From assembly GCA_050084985.1 (NCBI GenBank), contig JBITNC010000001.1:175770001-175834000 (forward strand): 64,000 nucleotides of DNA, read 5' to 3'. Positions 12,216 to 24,316 of this stretch are shown in pieces (positions within the stretch are counted from its first letter, which is position 1; every line of letters begins with the position of its first letter). Origin of the DNA: Nageia nagi (Eukaryota; Pinophyta). The position numbers were made by a program, and so were the translations under genes. The notes under the pieces are model-generated. The model saw only the letters and a list, made by a program, of their open reading frames with translations, was not told the DNA's origin and ran no database searches.

Positions 12216-13374
12216 TTGAATGCTTGAAATTTGAACCTCCTTCTTCAGAATCTATCCATAGATTTAGGACATTTTTTGGTTCTAAAATAAAAAATAAATT
12301 ATTTTATCTAATCACTTTCTTCATTGAGATGCACCTCATCCTTTATGATCGTAATCATATGTGTAGCCTCTATTATATTTTCATAGAGGGCTCTTCCCTT
12401 TATCAACTTAGTTGGTTTAATTTCTATATCATATTCTATTATTCTTGTGATCCAAGCAACCTTTATTTCACCCAATTCTCCTTGAATAATGTTGTTTCTT
12501 ACATCTAGGGTAGATGGTATATACAAGGATTTTATTATGAGACACATAATGCTTCAACTTTTTAAGCCCTTTCATTATGGAAAACATTTATATTTCAATA
12601 AATGAGTACCTTATTTGGTGTTGGTTTAGTATTTGGCTATGAAAGACAATGGGACATTCCTCCTTCTATTAATCCATCTATGCTAGGATGGTAGCAACAA
12701 TTTTCTTTGCTCCATATGCATACATGATAAAATATTTTGAAAAATCAAGTTTTTTCAAAACATGAGCTTTTGTTATAAACTTTTTAATGTCCTAAAAATC
12801 TTTATATACTTCTTCTAACTAGGAGAATAGAATATCTTTTTTAACATTATTGTGATTGAAGAAACAATCTCTAAAAAATCCTTAAAAAAATTTCTTACAA
12901 AATTGATTTGACTAAGGAAGGATTGTAGGGTCTTCTTGTTGGAAGGTAGAGGCAATGCTTCAATAGCTTTCACTCTATCTAGATCATTTGCTAATCCTTT
13001 TTATGAGACAATATGACCAAATAATTTTCCTTAGTTAACCATAAAAACAAACTTTTTTGGATTGATAGAAATCTTGAAATTTATACTTTTTTCAAAAACT
13101 TGCTTAAGATGATTCAAGTGGTCCTTTCAACTTTTGGAAAACACTATGACGTCATTTAGGTAGACTAGAATTATCTTATTTATCAATTCACTAAATTCAT
13201 GGTCCATAGCTATTTTAAAAGTAGCCCCATCATTAGAGAGACCAAAAGGCATTCTTTGAAATGCAAATGTCCCCCACTTGGTAGTAAATGCAATTTTGAA
13301 CTCATCCTCATCCTTTACCCAAATTTGGTTGAATCCTTAATATCCATCAAACATAGAGAAACAACATGCTTTGG
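12216..13374 (-). pseudogene. E2: RT C-terminal half, RNase H and tether
   Basis: Heavily broken. From 13374 down: remnants of the RT palm and thumb (LTTKWGTF-like and AFWSL pieces near 13290-13230), then near 12740-12590 an RNase H remnant (YAYGAKKIVATILA, ECPIVFHS, IRYSFIEI). The best piece, 12308-12547, reads IIEYDIEIKPTKLIKGRALY, the tether between RNase H and integrase in Tat elements. So a normally placed RNase H exists downstream of RT, in addition to the one upstream at 14022-14666. Confidence 0.65.
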
Positions 13375-13640
13375 CTACTCTTTGTAGGATTTATTCCATA
13401 GGGGACAAGGATAATTATCTTTGAGAGACACTTGATTTAGGTTTCTAAAATCTATGCATAGTCTGATTTCTCCACTCTTTTTTCTTACTAGGACTAAATT
13501 GGCTACCCAAGGAGAATGCATGATAGGATAGATAATTCTAGCATCTAGGAGTTTTAGCAACCTCTATTTTATAACCTCTTCTATTCTTACATTAACTAGC
13601 CTCTACTTCTATCTATATGGATTGAATTCTGGCTCTAGCT
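13375..13640 (-). pseudogene. E2: reverse transcriptase N-terminal half
   Basis: Clear Tat-type RT fingers/palm: a linker IELEPEFNPYR, then LLKLLDARIIYPIMHSPWVA and VRKKSGEIRLCIDFRNLNQ, SLKDNYPCP. The FRNLN and LKDNYP wording is diagnostic of the plant Tat lineage. The YVDD-containing segment that should follow below 13375 is unreadable. Upstream stops between 13560 and 13700 separate it from the preceding RNase H. Confidence 0.85.
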
Positions 13641-14021
13641 CAATGGTGTGCTAGATCACATTCTTATCATGTCTTCAAATCATCATAAGTCTAGGCAATT
13701 GCCTTAGATAACTTATGGTAGATTGGAAATATCATCTTTTTTTCTTCTTTAGTGTACTCTAATCACACCTTTATGTATTTTCTAGGTTCAACTTCCAGCT
13801 CAACATTGCTTTCCTTTTGAATAGATAAAGTTGGCTTTTTTAACATCATCAAAATCAAATAGCCATTAAAAAGAGAGCAATCCTCTGGTAATAACATTAT
13901 TTTTGAGTTGAATAACATCTAACTCTTGGAATCAATCAAGTAGTACTTCAACACCAAAGGTATGAGCTACTGCTTCATCTATAAGGAAATTGATAATATG
14001 CTCATTAGATTCAAATACCTT

Positions 14022-14666
14022 CTAAAAATTTATAGTTTTAGTCATAGATGGACTACATAGGAATTTAACTCCATAGCTTCCTCTCTTATGATGAGTAGGA
14101 TTGTAAAGTGCTCCTTTACCTACAAGTGCATTAGCAACTTGATTGTACCTCCTAGGAATAGAGATGAAATTGATTACCATAAATGATTCTAATAAATCCC
14201 ATACTCTATTTTTGTAGGTATTTATATAGTGATGTTTCATACTAATTTGGCCTTTGAGTTGCTTTATCATCAGTTTGGAATCACCATTCACCTCAAAGCA
14301 TCTAATGCCCATGTTGATTACTTTGGATAATCCTAAATAGAGGGCTTCATATTTAGCAACATTATTTATGCAAATCCATGTGAATATGAATGAGAACCTT
14401 CTCATGTGTCCTTTTAGTGATTTAAAAATAACACCTACACTACATCCATGTTTACATTTGGCCCCATTGAAGTACATTATCCTTATCTCATGCTCTCTTT
14501 TAGTTATGATTGAGATTGGTTGCATATTCTCATATAAATAATAGTTACCCATGCCAATGTTAGTGACCTGGTAATTAAGGTCATTAGCTAAAAGGATTTC
14601 CATGGTCAACAATGTCTCTCTAAGTGTATCCCTCTCAAATACTTCTACTAGTCCAAAGCCATTCAA
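14022..14666 (-). pseudogene. E2: RNase H located upstream of RT
   Basis: A 214-codon open frame, the longest in E2. Residues about 66-180 form an RNase H fold of the archaeal-like type: MYFNGAKCKHGCSVGVIF (first catalytic Asp changed to Asn in YFDGA), NNVAKYEALYLGLSK (conserved Glu of NNxAEYEAL kept), FEVNGDSKLMIKQLKGQI (third acidic residue in NGDS), and RRYNQVANALVGKGA (last Asp of AD-LA changed to Asn). The Asp-to-Asn changes suggest inactivity. In most Tat elements such a domain follows RT; here it lies between protease and RT. Confidence 0.85.
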
Positions 14667-14805
14667 ATAGTTTTATTCTATGATCTTCTTAATATGAACA
14701 CTTTTATTTCCCTCATTTGGGATTTTAAATTGCTTATTTTGGAAAGGGAGTAGGAGACATGTATATTATAAGGATAATTATCTTCCTTACTTTGCAATGA
14801 ATTAT

Positions 14806-15070
14806 CTAGATAAGCAAATTCCAAATAGCAGGAAGATCAACAACAATAATATCATATAGGACATATATATCAAGGAATGCATTTAGGGTTATGAAAACTC
14901 CTTTTACACTACCAACTACATCTACTAGGGAAGAATCTAGTTGTATGACTCTATTTATGCATCGAGTAATATATAATTTCATCTCATTTACAATAGCTCT
15001 AGGAACAATAGTAATGGAAGCTCTAGTATCAATCATACAATTATTACTACCCAACCTTCTAACCTAAGGG
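14806..15070 (-). pseudogene. E2: aspartic protease
   Basis: Retropepsin fragment of 82 codons. The active site reads MIDTRASITIVPRAIV, where the family has D-T-G-A, so Gly is replaced by Arg. Downstream are VIQLDSSLVDVVG and YDIIVVDLPA, matching the flap and C-terminal strands. In LTR elements this enzyme cuts Gag-Pol into mature proteins. It lies between gag and the RNase H in the same orientation. Confidence 0.8.
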
Positions 15071-15399
15071 ATAGATAAAAAGGTGGAGACCTTCTTATGC
15101 CTACAGGAGTTGGAGGGACATCATCAAAAATCATAAATACTACATTACCATTTATTTACTATTTTTAAGTTTAAAGCTTCTTGCAAGAGTTCAATCTAAC
15201 CTAGAATCCTTAACGCATCAAACATTATCATTTTAGAAAGTATTTTCTTTAATTCTTCCATAATATTTTATTGGACATAAAGGGTGAACGAACTTGTTTT
15301 AATGGGTTGATGTGATCTAAATTGTTGAGTATATTTCTCCTTATGATGTTTAGTAATAAAATGATATCTCAGAGGAGGAGGCTTATCTTTTTTGGGACA

Positions 15400-16720
15400 T
15401 CATTTCTTACTATAGCAAGTTTTCTTACTAAATAAAAAACATTATTTGGAACTTGAAAATTTTGACCTGGATGACTTAGAAGTTGATTTCTTTGATTCTA
15501 TGGTTGTAGGATAGGACCCTTAGCTCTTTTAGGATCAGGCTAAGCTAGAATGGGTTGTTAATTTTGTTGATTTATTTGGGCTTGTTACAAGGTAGCTAGA
15601 GAGAAAGCTATGGTTTAGATACAGTTAGCTTATTCTAGAGCATAACCTAAAAGCTAAAAATTAACCATAGTAAGGTATACAGTAGGATCTAATGTAGGTT
15701 CTACCATTTGATTAGAATGTAGGCCTAAATGTTAGTGTTGATATATTACATAGGAGTTTGAAAAATATGGAGTTGAATAAGGAGGACACCATTCTATAAT
15801 ACCTAAAGGATCACTTTCAACATAACTAACCATTACTACATTTTCTATAACTTTAGGAGCAAGTGGTCATTCTAGATGACTATTTTTGGGCTAAAATATT
15901 GATTGGTACTAGTTATCATACCTCCTAAAATTAAAGCCTTGATTCTTCCTTTCTTATAAAGTGAGCTTGTTTTCAAGTTCCTAATAGTTATATTTAGTTG
16001 CCTTATCCTATCTTCTTCATGTGAATTAAAATCAATATTTGTACTTATAGATGCATGAGTTGTTAGTGTTGGTACTTGGTTCTAAATAGTAGGTTTTCAA
16101 GGAGTAGATGGTAAAGCTAATACTCTAAGATGAGGGATATGTAATGGAGCCTTATTTGGCAAAAAATTAGGAAATAAGGGTATAATTGATCTAATTTGTA
16201 TCTTCCCATAATATAACAAGGTATACTCAATGGTTTTAGCTATCTGATAGACATATAGGAAAGTATCACCTAACATAATAATCAATTCATTAAGGTTCAA
16301 GAGAAATGCTTTCCTATAATACACCAAATCTTGAGCACTTGTCGGCTTGATCCTTATTATAATGGACTTACAAGTTTTCTCAAATCTTAAATTAAAATCA
16401 TATAAAAACTCATGGGCATATTTTTTGATACATGTTATGAGGCTCAAGGTGCTATAATCATTATCTTTAGCAAATATCTTGATAAGATCTTGACATAACT
16501 CTACCCATGAATTTATGGATTGAGAGGTGAGAATTCTAAACCATTCAAGAACTTTGCATTTTAAAAAGTGTGACAATAATATCACCATAATAGTTTCATC
16601 ATTGATATCAAAGCTAGAAGCTAATAGAGATACATATTGATAATGTTCATAAGGTATTTATCCAAACCCATCATATTTAGGAAAAATTTTAAATGCTTAT
16701 TGGGGAATATCTGAAGAATT
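15400..16720 (-). pseudogene. E2: gag
   Basis: The capsid region is best preserved at 16097-16588: HFLKCKVLEWFRILTSQSI followed by SWVELCQDLIKIFAKDND and a helical YAHEFLYDFNLRFEKTCKS, the retrotransposon gag fold (LKG-A--W hallmark degraded to LKCKVLEWF). Just upstream is PKYDGFG and YQYVSLLASSFDINDET. The C-terminal portion, about 15400-16090, is rich in stops; a possible zinc-knuckle remnant lies near 15400 (CYSKK-CP). Gag forms the particle that packages element RNA. Confidence 0.82.
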
Positions 16721-17152
16721 AGCTTGAACAACTATGAGATGACTATTATTCTAAGCAAGTAAATATGAAGGGATAGGTTGAGCCATATGTGGAGCTCTTG
16801 TATGAGGTGAAGGAGTTAGCTGGATGAATTCAAATATAACTATTAATGGGATAGCTCTTAAAGGAATTTGAGGAGATAAGGTCTAACAAATATTTTTCCT
16901 AGTCCTCTTTTAAGGAACTAAAAGATATTGCAATCTAGGATTTCTTGAAAAATGTTTAGCATTGCTTCTAGTAAATTTGCATTTTGGAGGTGCTAGGGTT
17001 TTAAATATTGATTGGTTTTGACAACAGAGTCACCAATAAGGTTAAATAAATACTATAATATTTTAAGCATAAAGTGATAGCTTACCAAACATAACTATCT
17101 GGCCTAATCATGTCCACAAAATATGAATCATGCCAAAAATGAGATTCTCTAA

Positions 17153-19050
17153 TGTTGATTAGTATAATGTAGCCTCAAGGGTTTGGTCTAATTGTGTTCT
17201 CCATTACATGTAATAGTAGGGTTCTTGAAAGAGTAGAAGGTGGTAGGATAGTGAGCTTATGGGGATTTTCACATAATCTTAAAGTTATAGGTTGATTCCT
17301 ATCTATGCCAAAGGTCAAAAATAACTAGAAAGAGATTAAAATGTAAAGGTAATTAGAAAGAGACTAAAGAAATGAAATACAAAAAAGCAAACTAAAACTA
17401 ATTAGCCCAGGCATTACTACACAGGTAGCAATCCATAACCAAGATTAAGAATAGTAAAATATCTTATTCTTGGGGTATTGTAGTCACAATACATAGACAC
17501 AATTTAAGATAATGTTTCATATATAATATCCATAAGATGGAATAAATAACCATAAATTACAAAGAGCAAAGTATCATTGCATTATATTATCATATATGAA
17601 AGCATTTCATACACTAGGTAACCTTGCTAAAATGTTCAACCTTTTGGACCTTTAATAGTCCACTATTTATATGAATATATTTATAATTGATTGGTTTTCC
17701 ACCATTACTACCCTTAATTACCCTACTGAATAAGAAAAGAACAAAGAACTATTTACAAATGTACAATTTCTAATCTATAATTGTGCTAGATTGAATAGTG
17801 ACTTAGTATAATCAACACCATCATCTAAGAATTTATAGACTCTGTATTTTTGTACTTTTTCATCCAAAATCTCTTTGATATATCTTTGATTACATCTTAT
17901 CATAATTGTAGCTAATTTTTCAAGGTATGGTATACCGACTTGATTGGTATGGTTTGTCTCTATGTTCTATCGATAGCCATCTAACTCTCTACAACCATTT
18001 ATGAAGATCATTGTAGCTCTAAGATGTAGGAATTATGAGGATAATGAAATATGTATCATTGAAACCTAAAGAGGAACTACTAATTTTATGTGGAGATAAT
18101 TCATAGTCAACACATTGATAGAGCCCTAGGGGTCAAACACTCATGATTGACTAGATCTGAGTGTTCCCCTTATCTCACTATTCTTTTCTCAACATAGCAG
18201 GTCTACTTTGCTCTTGCAAGGTTTATTGAATGTGTGGGATTCATCTTACTACCTATCAATTTTTAATAAAATGTGTGACATCATTACTCAAAATATATGG
18301 GTTCTACAGAATAAACTTTTTGAAATATCACCCATTGCTTGATCCTTTGGTAACACCTATTGATGCTCTAACTTAGTGCCCACTGATTTTGGGTGTACAT
18401 AACAACTTTTCTTCTAGAAATTTACAAGCTCTAGAACATGTCTCACTAATTCTTTGACTCAACAATGAATTACGCAACATTTTCTGAAAAGAAAACCTAA
18501 GTCTACATACACTAAGTTTTTTTACTTGAACTTCTATAAGACCAAGACTTTAACTTAGACACTTACTTCCCTTACATGTTACATTATCTCTTGAATATGA
18601 ATTAGATAAAATAAAAGTGTACAATTATTGGTAAATACTCAACTTAAGTTATTTTTATAACAACACTTGGTAATAAGAACTGGTGAAGACTTAGCTAGTT
18701 TTAAGAGATTGACACTCATTACTATGGATTTTATAAAATTCCTAGATTCGATCAAATTGAATAGAAAAATAATGGCTTCCCTAAACAAGATGATGATTTT
18801 AACAAATATTTACAAGATTAAGACCTGGCAATGTAACATGACCTAAACTTTCCTATATTTATCAAAAATTAAGAAAAATAACTAAGTATAAAGACTATAC
18901 ACTCATTGCAATACTTACAAAAGAATGAAAGGGGAGCAAGAAATAAGAATTAATAGTATGAATCTTATTGAGAAAGAAATAATCAATGAAAGAATAAAGG
19001 ATTAGAATAATGTTACCCTTCTTGCTGGGTGTAATTCTAAAAGAATAATA
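17153..19050 (-). repeat. E2 right LTR (5' LTR)
   Basis: Partner of 5506-7410. Starts TGTTGATTAG at 17153 and ends GAATAATA at 19050, immediately followed by the ggtac flank. As the 5' LTR of a minus-strand element it would have carried the promoter; I see no preserved TATA box. Confidence 0.86.
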
Positions 19051-19055
19051 GGTAC

Positions 19056-20450
19056 CTTTCCCTATCAATTCTTGAATAGATTTACTATATGGATCTTCTT
19101 GTTCTAAAACTTTTACTTAATCAAATAATTCAAATTGACTCATTTTCATGGCATTGAAATGTGGTCTATGAATTAAGGTGTCTACCACCCTATTCTCTTT
19201 CCCTTTAATGTATTCAATTCCAAATTTCTAATTAGATAAGAACTCCATCCATCACATTTTCTAGGCATTTAGATCGAACTGAGTGAATAAATACTTCAAA
19301 CTTTGATGATCTATCTTAAGTTTGAATGGCTTTCCTAGAAGATAATGTCTCCACATATTAAGTGCAAGGACTATGGCTGCTAACTCAAGATCATGAGTTG
19401 CATAATTCATCTCATGAGCTCTCAATTTCCTAGATTCATATGCTATAGGTTTTCCATTCTATGATAACACACCATCCAAACCTTCCAGTGAAGTATCAAT
19501 GCATACTAAAAAATCACTGTTTGGGTCAGGTATGGTGAGAATAGGTGTTTTGGTAAGCTTTTCCTTTAGGGTCACAAAAGCTTTCTCATATTTTTCTTTC
19601 CACTTGAACACCTTATTCATTTTTTGAAGGCTAGTGATGGGATTGCCTAATTTTGAGAAATCCTTGATAAATCTTTGATAATATCTAGCTAACCCCATAA
19701 AATTTCTTACCTCTATCACATTTTTTGGTGAAAGCCAACTCATTATTACTTTCACTTTCTTAATATCAATTGAGATTCTATTTTTAATGTTAATATGGCC
19801 TAAATATTATACTTGTGAAACATAAAATTCACATTTTGATAATTTTCCATATCATTGATTTCACCTCAATACTTCTAGAGCTAATCTCAAATGGTGGTCA
19901 TGATCCTCCTTGTTTCTTGAATATATGAGTATTTCATCAAGAAATACCAACATAAACTTATTGAGGTACTCTCGATACACATTATTCATCAAATTCATAA
20001 AAGTTGCAGAGGAATTAGTTAATCCAAAGGGTAATACCATAAACTCATAATGTCCATACCTGGTTTCAAACATTTTTTATGAGTATCTAAACTCTTGATC
20101 CTCAATTATTGGTATCCTAATCTTAAATCTATCTTTGAGAAGATAGCAACATCCTTAAGCTGATAAAATAAATCATCAACCCTAGGCAATGGATACCTAT
20201 TTTTTATAGTGACTTTATTTAACATCCTATAATTAATGCACAACCTTAGCGTACCATCTTTCTTCTTTGCAAATAACACTAGATCACCCCATGATGATAC
20301 ACTATGTTTTATCAACCCTTTTTCTAAGAGATATTGTAATTGTACTTTCAACTCTTGCATCTCAAATCCTAGTAGGTCATTAGGGAATACATCTTTATAT
20401 TCTCTTAACAAAGGGTACTTGTTTAATAGTTCTACATCTTTATCATTTTG
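19056..20450 (-). pseudogene. E1: reverse transcriptase and RNase H
   Basis: RT starts near 20411 with [45 protein letters not shown] and [12 protein letters not shown], continues at 20073 with [20 protein letters not shown], and has FLDEILIYS at the active site, where the canonical motif is FLDD: the second Asp is Glu. The thumb reads IEVRNFMGLARYYQRFIKDF. RNase H follows: FLVCIDTSLEG (Asp), [15 protein letters not shown] (Glu), [11 protein letters not shown] (Asp), then IEYIKGKENRVVD. It ends at the E2 insertion, which falls between RNase H and integrase. Confidence 0.9.
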
Positions 20451-20602
20451 TTAAACCTCCTTAACTTTGACTGCATATATCATCTTCCTTTTTCTTATGC
20501 TTTTTTTGACTTATATGGTTGTGATCAAGTAAGGCTTAAAAGGTCCTTGATCATTATAGATCCTATATCGAGATTTATACATATTAGTGTATTCTACCCA
20601 CC

Positions 20603-20960
20603 TTATTGAAATTCAATTAAGGTTTTATGAGCCATTAACCAATCCATGCCCAAAATGATGTTGTAATAGGCTAAAGGAACCACATACAAATTCCAAATGG
20701 TATATATCTTAGGTAATTCTATTTCAACATCCCTAAAATATTTTCTAATAGGGTACTTTTTTCTAGGTCCAAACTCCACTTGCAATCCACTTGTAAAAAT
20801 ATTTTGTGCCTTAAACATATATTTAACTAAAAATTTTGAAATAAAACTATTTGTATCACCATAATCTATAAAAATCCTAAAAGATTTATTAGAAACTTTA
20901 CTAGGAATTTGAAGATGAGTGACTTTTCCTCTATTCTATGCTAATTTGGTAGCTGTAAAA
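20603..20960 (-). pseudogene. E1: aspartic protease
   Basis: The protease C-terminal part is clear: EIELPKIYTIWNLYVVPLA and YYNIILGMDWLMAHKT, matching the hallmark DVILGMDWL of chromovirus proteases. The active-site DSG region, expected near 20870 (FIDYGDTNSF is readable), has Gly-Asp in place of Ser-Gly-Ala, so the catalytic loop is altered. It lies between the gag zinc knuckle and RT. Confidence 0.75.
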
Positions 20961-20984
20961 ATACGATGCTCTTTAGACTGATCT

Positions 20985-21990
20985 ACCCTTAAAGGACACT
21001 AATTTGCATAGTGAGCTCCACCATAATTTCAACATACATCTCTAGGACCCATTTTCTATTCTAGAAACTTATCCTTGGTTACATTCTAATTAGCCCTTTT
21101 TTCTGAAAACCCTTAGCTATAGTTCTTAGAATCTTGGCTTCCATTCCAAGGGTTAGAGTTTTGGTTATGAAACTACTTATTTTTCCTCTGAAAAAGTCTT
21201 CTTCTTGTTATTTTTGTTTCCAAATGGCCTTTTCTCAAACTTGAGTGGATTACCATATTTATCACTATGGTTATTATCCTTGAACTTCCTACTACTTAGC
21301 TATTACACTTGATGTTTTGCACTTTTACTATTTTGGTAGATTTCCTTATCTTTTATATATAGAAGATTGTAGTTTACAAAGGTTTTCTTAATATCCAAAT
21401 TGCCCTCTTCTCTCTTCGTAAGGTCATACACTTCTTCAAGCATTTTAGGGCTTAATACATTCACCATAGTCTTGATCTTGGGGACTATCCCAATAAGAAA
21501 CCTATGAACTTTTATATGATTCTTATCTTTAAAAATGTATTTGAGTGGCCTGATAAATTTTTTATGGTAGCTTTGGACAGTCATGGATCCTTGTTGTAAG
21601 GTATATTATTCTTCATACTTTCTATCATAATAGATTTGGGGAATGAATCTTTTGAAAAATATTGCAACAAAGTCTAACCACTTCAAATATTGAATCTCAT
21701 GCTCAATCTTGTAAGCATTCCACCATTCCAATGCATTATCTAAAAAGTTGTAGGTATCCCACATAGTTGTGGTTCTTGTAGGTAAGTTCTTCATCAAGAG
21801 GTATGTGTCTACTTCTTCTAACCATACTTCAACTTTCTCACCCTCTTGCTTACTGTTAAATTTCAAAATTTGGCCTTTCTTAAGATCTAAAGGAAGCTCT
21901 TATTCAATCCTTGCCTAAATTTGGTCATTTATCCCTTTAGGCCTTGCTTGTTCTAGAATAGATTATTCTCATGGAGGTTCAGACTATTAA
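20985..21990 (-). pseudogene. E1: gag with zinc-knuckle remnant
   Basis: Two pieces in one frame (21606-21866 and 21303-21584) separated by one stop. Capsid motifs: EKVEVWLEEVDTYLLMKNL, WDTYNFLDNALEWWNAY (the W-W hallmark), then SMTVQSYHKKFIRPLKYI and LIGIVPKIKTMVNVLSPK. The basic tail leads to a knuckle near 21000-21045 that reads C-(stop)-NYGGAHYAN-(stop)-CP, i.e. CWNCGGAHYANQCP-like with one Cys changed to Tyr. Binds element RNA in the particle. Confidence 0.85.
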
Positions 21991-23461
21991 TTTAGTATAT
22001 TATTATAATCTCTTGTTATATCATCTGAGAGAATGCTCATCCATAAGGTTATGAATCTTTTCTAATGGTAACTCTCCAATTCATAGGTGTAGATAAATTT
22101 TCGTAAGCAATCTACTATATGAAACTAGTAAGTATCATCACTTATGGAACAATCATCATACTCATATTTTGTAAACTATAAATATTATGACTACTAGTTA
22201 CCTTCATTTGATAATAGTAACTTTATAGACTATTATCCTCATCTCATAAACTATCAAGGATATTAGACACTAGACTACTCATATCTATAGACTAGTCTCA
22301 ATATGAAGTTTAGCATCCTCATGCCCATATCTTGGGGAGCCATGGGTATTGGAATAATACCCATAAGTGGTTTATATAATTTAATAACTTTTAAAGCAAT
22401 ATTATAGAGAAAAACCATCCCCACTCTAGCATCCCTAAAAATAATTGATTTGAGATCAATTATTAGGTTTTCTAGGTTTCATGCTCGAATCAATTAGGAT
22501 ATTCCTCTAATCTAATTAATTACAAAAATATCACCTTTCACATTATTAAACATGTTTAGTAAACAAATAAATATATTTATCAAATGTGTACAAGAAGTTT
22601 CAAACAAACTTGTTCATGAAGCCATCAAAGAATATTCAACAGTACTTTACTATAAATATCCAATTTACATGATGTAGTGTAAAGAATATTACTTTAAAAG
22701 TAAATCACATACCAAAGAATAATAACAAGCCCTAAGATGCATCTAAAGGTGGCTACTTCTAAAAATGAAGTGTGACATAGAGTATAACATACTCAAGGAA
22801 TATATTTTGGTTTTCATCTTGCAATCTTACGATAACAAGGGTTTGACTAAGTTTTATTTTTATATAAGTGTCTTAATCATTTTTCAATAAATAAGACTTA
22901 ATTTGATTTGTTTGTATATCCATCATATATTTTGATCAAATTCTAATATTGGTTGACATCTTCTTCACCCTTTCTATTTTCTTGTAAGATCACCAAAAAC
23001 CCTAATATTTTATTTAAGCTTTAGCTAAGTATGCTATAACCCCATCATTTCTTTATTGTTTATCCTTTTTATATCTTTAAGAAGTTCATGTCCTCATTTA
23101 GGGATATACATTTTCGTAAATATGAAACCATCATTTTCTTAATGTTGATTATCATTTTGAAGTACTTATTATTTCTAATCCATACCTTTTATTGTATATC
23201 ACAAGAGAGTTTCCTTTTTATATCAAACTATCCATATGTCACAATAAGATTCCACATTCTATCATACTCATATTAGGTTAGGGAGTGTAGTATTTACTTT
23301 GTGTTACCAAATAACATTATTCAATTAAATTTTCAAGATATTGTTTATAGATAAATAATCCATTAAAATACAATTAAGAGCATAACATGGGGTGAAACAA
23401 ATCGAACTTAAATTTTTTATTATCATAAATGAATTATATATGAAAACTAGGATATCTTCAT
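21991..23461 (-). other. E1 5' leader region
   Basis: About 1.5 kb between the 5' LTR and gag. No protein motif is recognisable. Contains a dispersed repeat at 22133-22510 that is also present inside E4. The expected primer binding site next to 23461 is not readable; the minus strand there begins ATGAAGATATCC. Confidence 0.5.
22133..22510 (+). repeat. Dispersed repeat shared with 38946-39330
   Basis: Shares atcacttatggaacaatc, then atgactactagtta, ggagccatgg-tatt and ataatacc/caatacccN-aagtggt with 38946-39330, in the same orientation, at roughly two-thirds identity by eye. It lies in two different host elements (E1 leader and E4 interior), so it is an independent repeat family, perhaps a fragment of another LTR or MITE. 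No coding content. Confidence 0.65.
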
Positions 23462-24316
23462 TTATACCTAAATTAATACTTACATTTATTTATAACTAAT
23501 TATACATCAATGGCCAATGATTTCATTCCATACCCTAATATTTTGTACAATGATAGCAATCTATCATGAACTAGTGTAATCCCTAATTTGTACATCACAA
23601 TGTATGAGACATTTAATTACATATGGGTCCCCATATAATTATCAAAAAGATTTTACATCATAATCTTATCAAGAGTTAACTTAGAAATTCTTCAATACAT
23701 CTTCATCCTCTTGATGTAGCTTCTTACCATCTTCACCTTCCATGTTCCTCCCAAGTATCCAAGATTTATCGAATATGGGTACTAGGAATGGTTTTTGGAT
23801 CATTGAAGATCAAGATAGCCCTTTTTTGAAAAAAAATGTATACTACCTTAAATACATCATAATTCATTCCTTCACATATAAATCATTGATAATTCAATAA
23901 TTAATACCCTATTCTTGGACCTCAAAAGGTTCTATGTTCTTTCTAGAATAACCTCCCTTCCTAGGTCATAGGGTAAAATTTCACAACTTAATCATATTAT
24001 CTATTCACTTCATATTCATCAAATTCATCTCAAAATAGTACTAAAAATTAAATAAACATTCCATAAGCTCTCATAGTTCAAATATTAATCAATTGGACAT
24101 TCTAACATGCTTTTTCCTCAAAATAGTATATTATTCAATTAAAAAATTCCATGTTTTTCTTATAATATCATAATATAAACTTCATTTTTTTAAATACCCA
24201 ATCATAATTGATTGTAGCATCTATTTTGTATTAAACTTAAAGGTAATTCCCTAAATATTATTATAAAATACTCATTTAATTAAACTTGTAATTTCACTTA
24301 TTATAATCTTTAAATT

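Larger units (their letters stand above)
5506..19050 (-). mobile_element. E2: Tat-like Ty3/gypsy retrotransposon nested in E1
   Basis: Complete but decayed 13.5 kb element. Direct repeats at 5506-7410 and 17153-19050 (1905 and 1898 bp) both begin TGTTGATTAG. Flanking 5-mers agtac (5501-5505) and ggtac (19051-19055) differ by one base and look like an old target duplication. Joining the flanks restores E1 continuity from RNase H to integrase. The minus strand holds gag, PR, an RNase H, RT, a second RNase H, IN and a long extra ORF. The position of an RNase H upstream of RT is unusual. No clear primer site was found beside 17152. Confidence 0.88.

Noticed and set aside
12170-12508. 112-codon plus-strand frame
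   Set aside because: Antisense of E2 integrase and tether, which have recognisable motifs on the minus strand.
20236-20454. 72-codon plus-strand frame
   Set aside because: Antisense of the E1 RT fingers domain.
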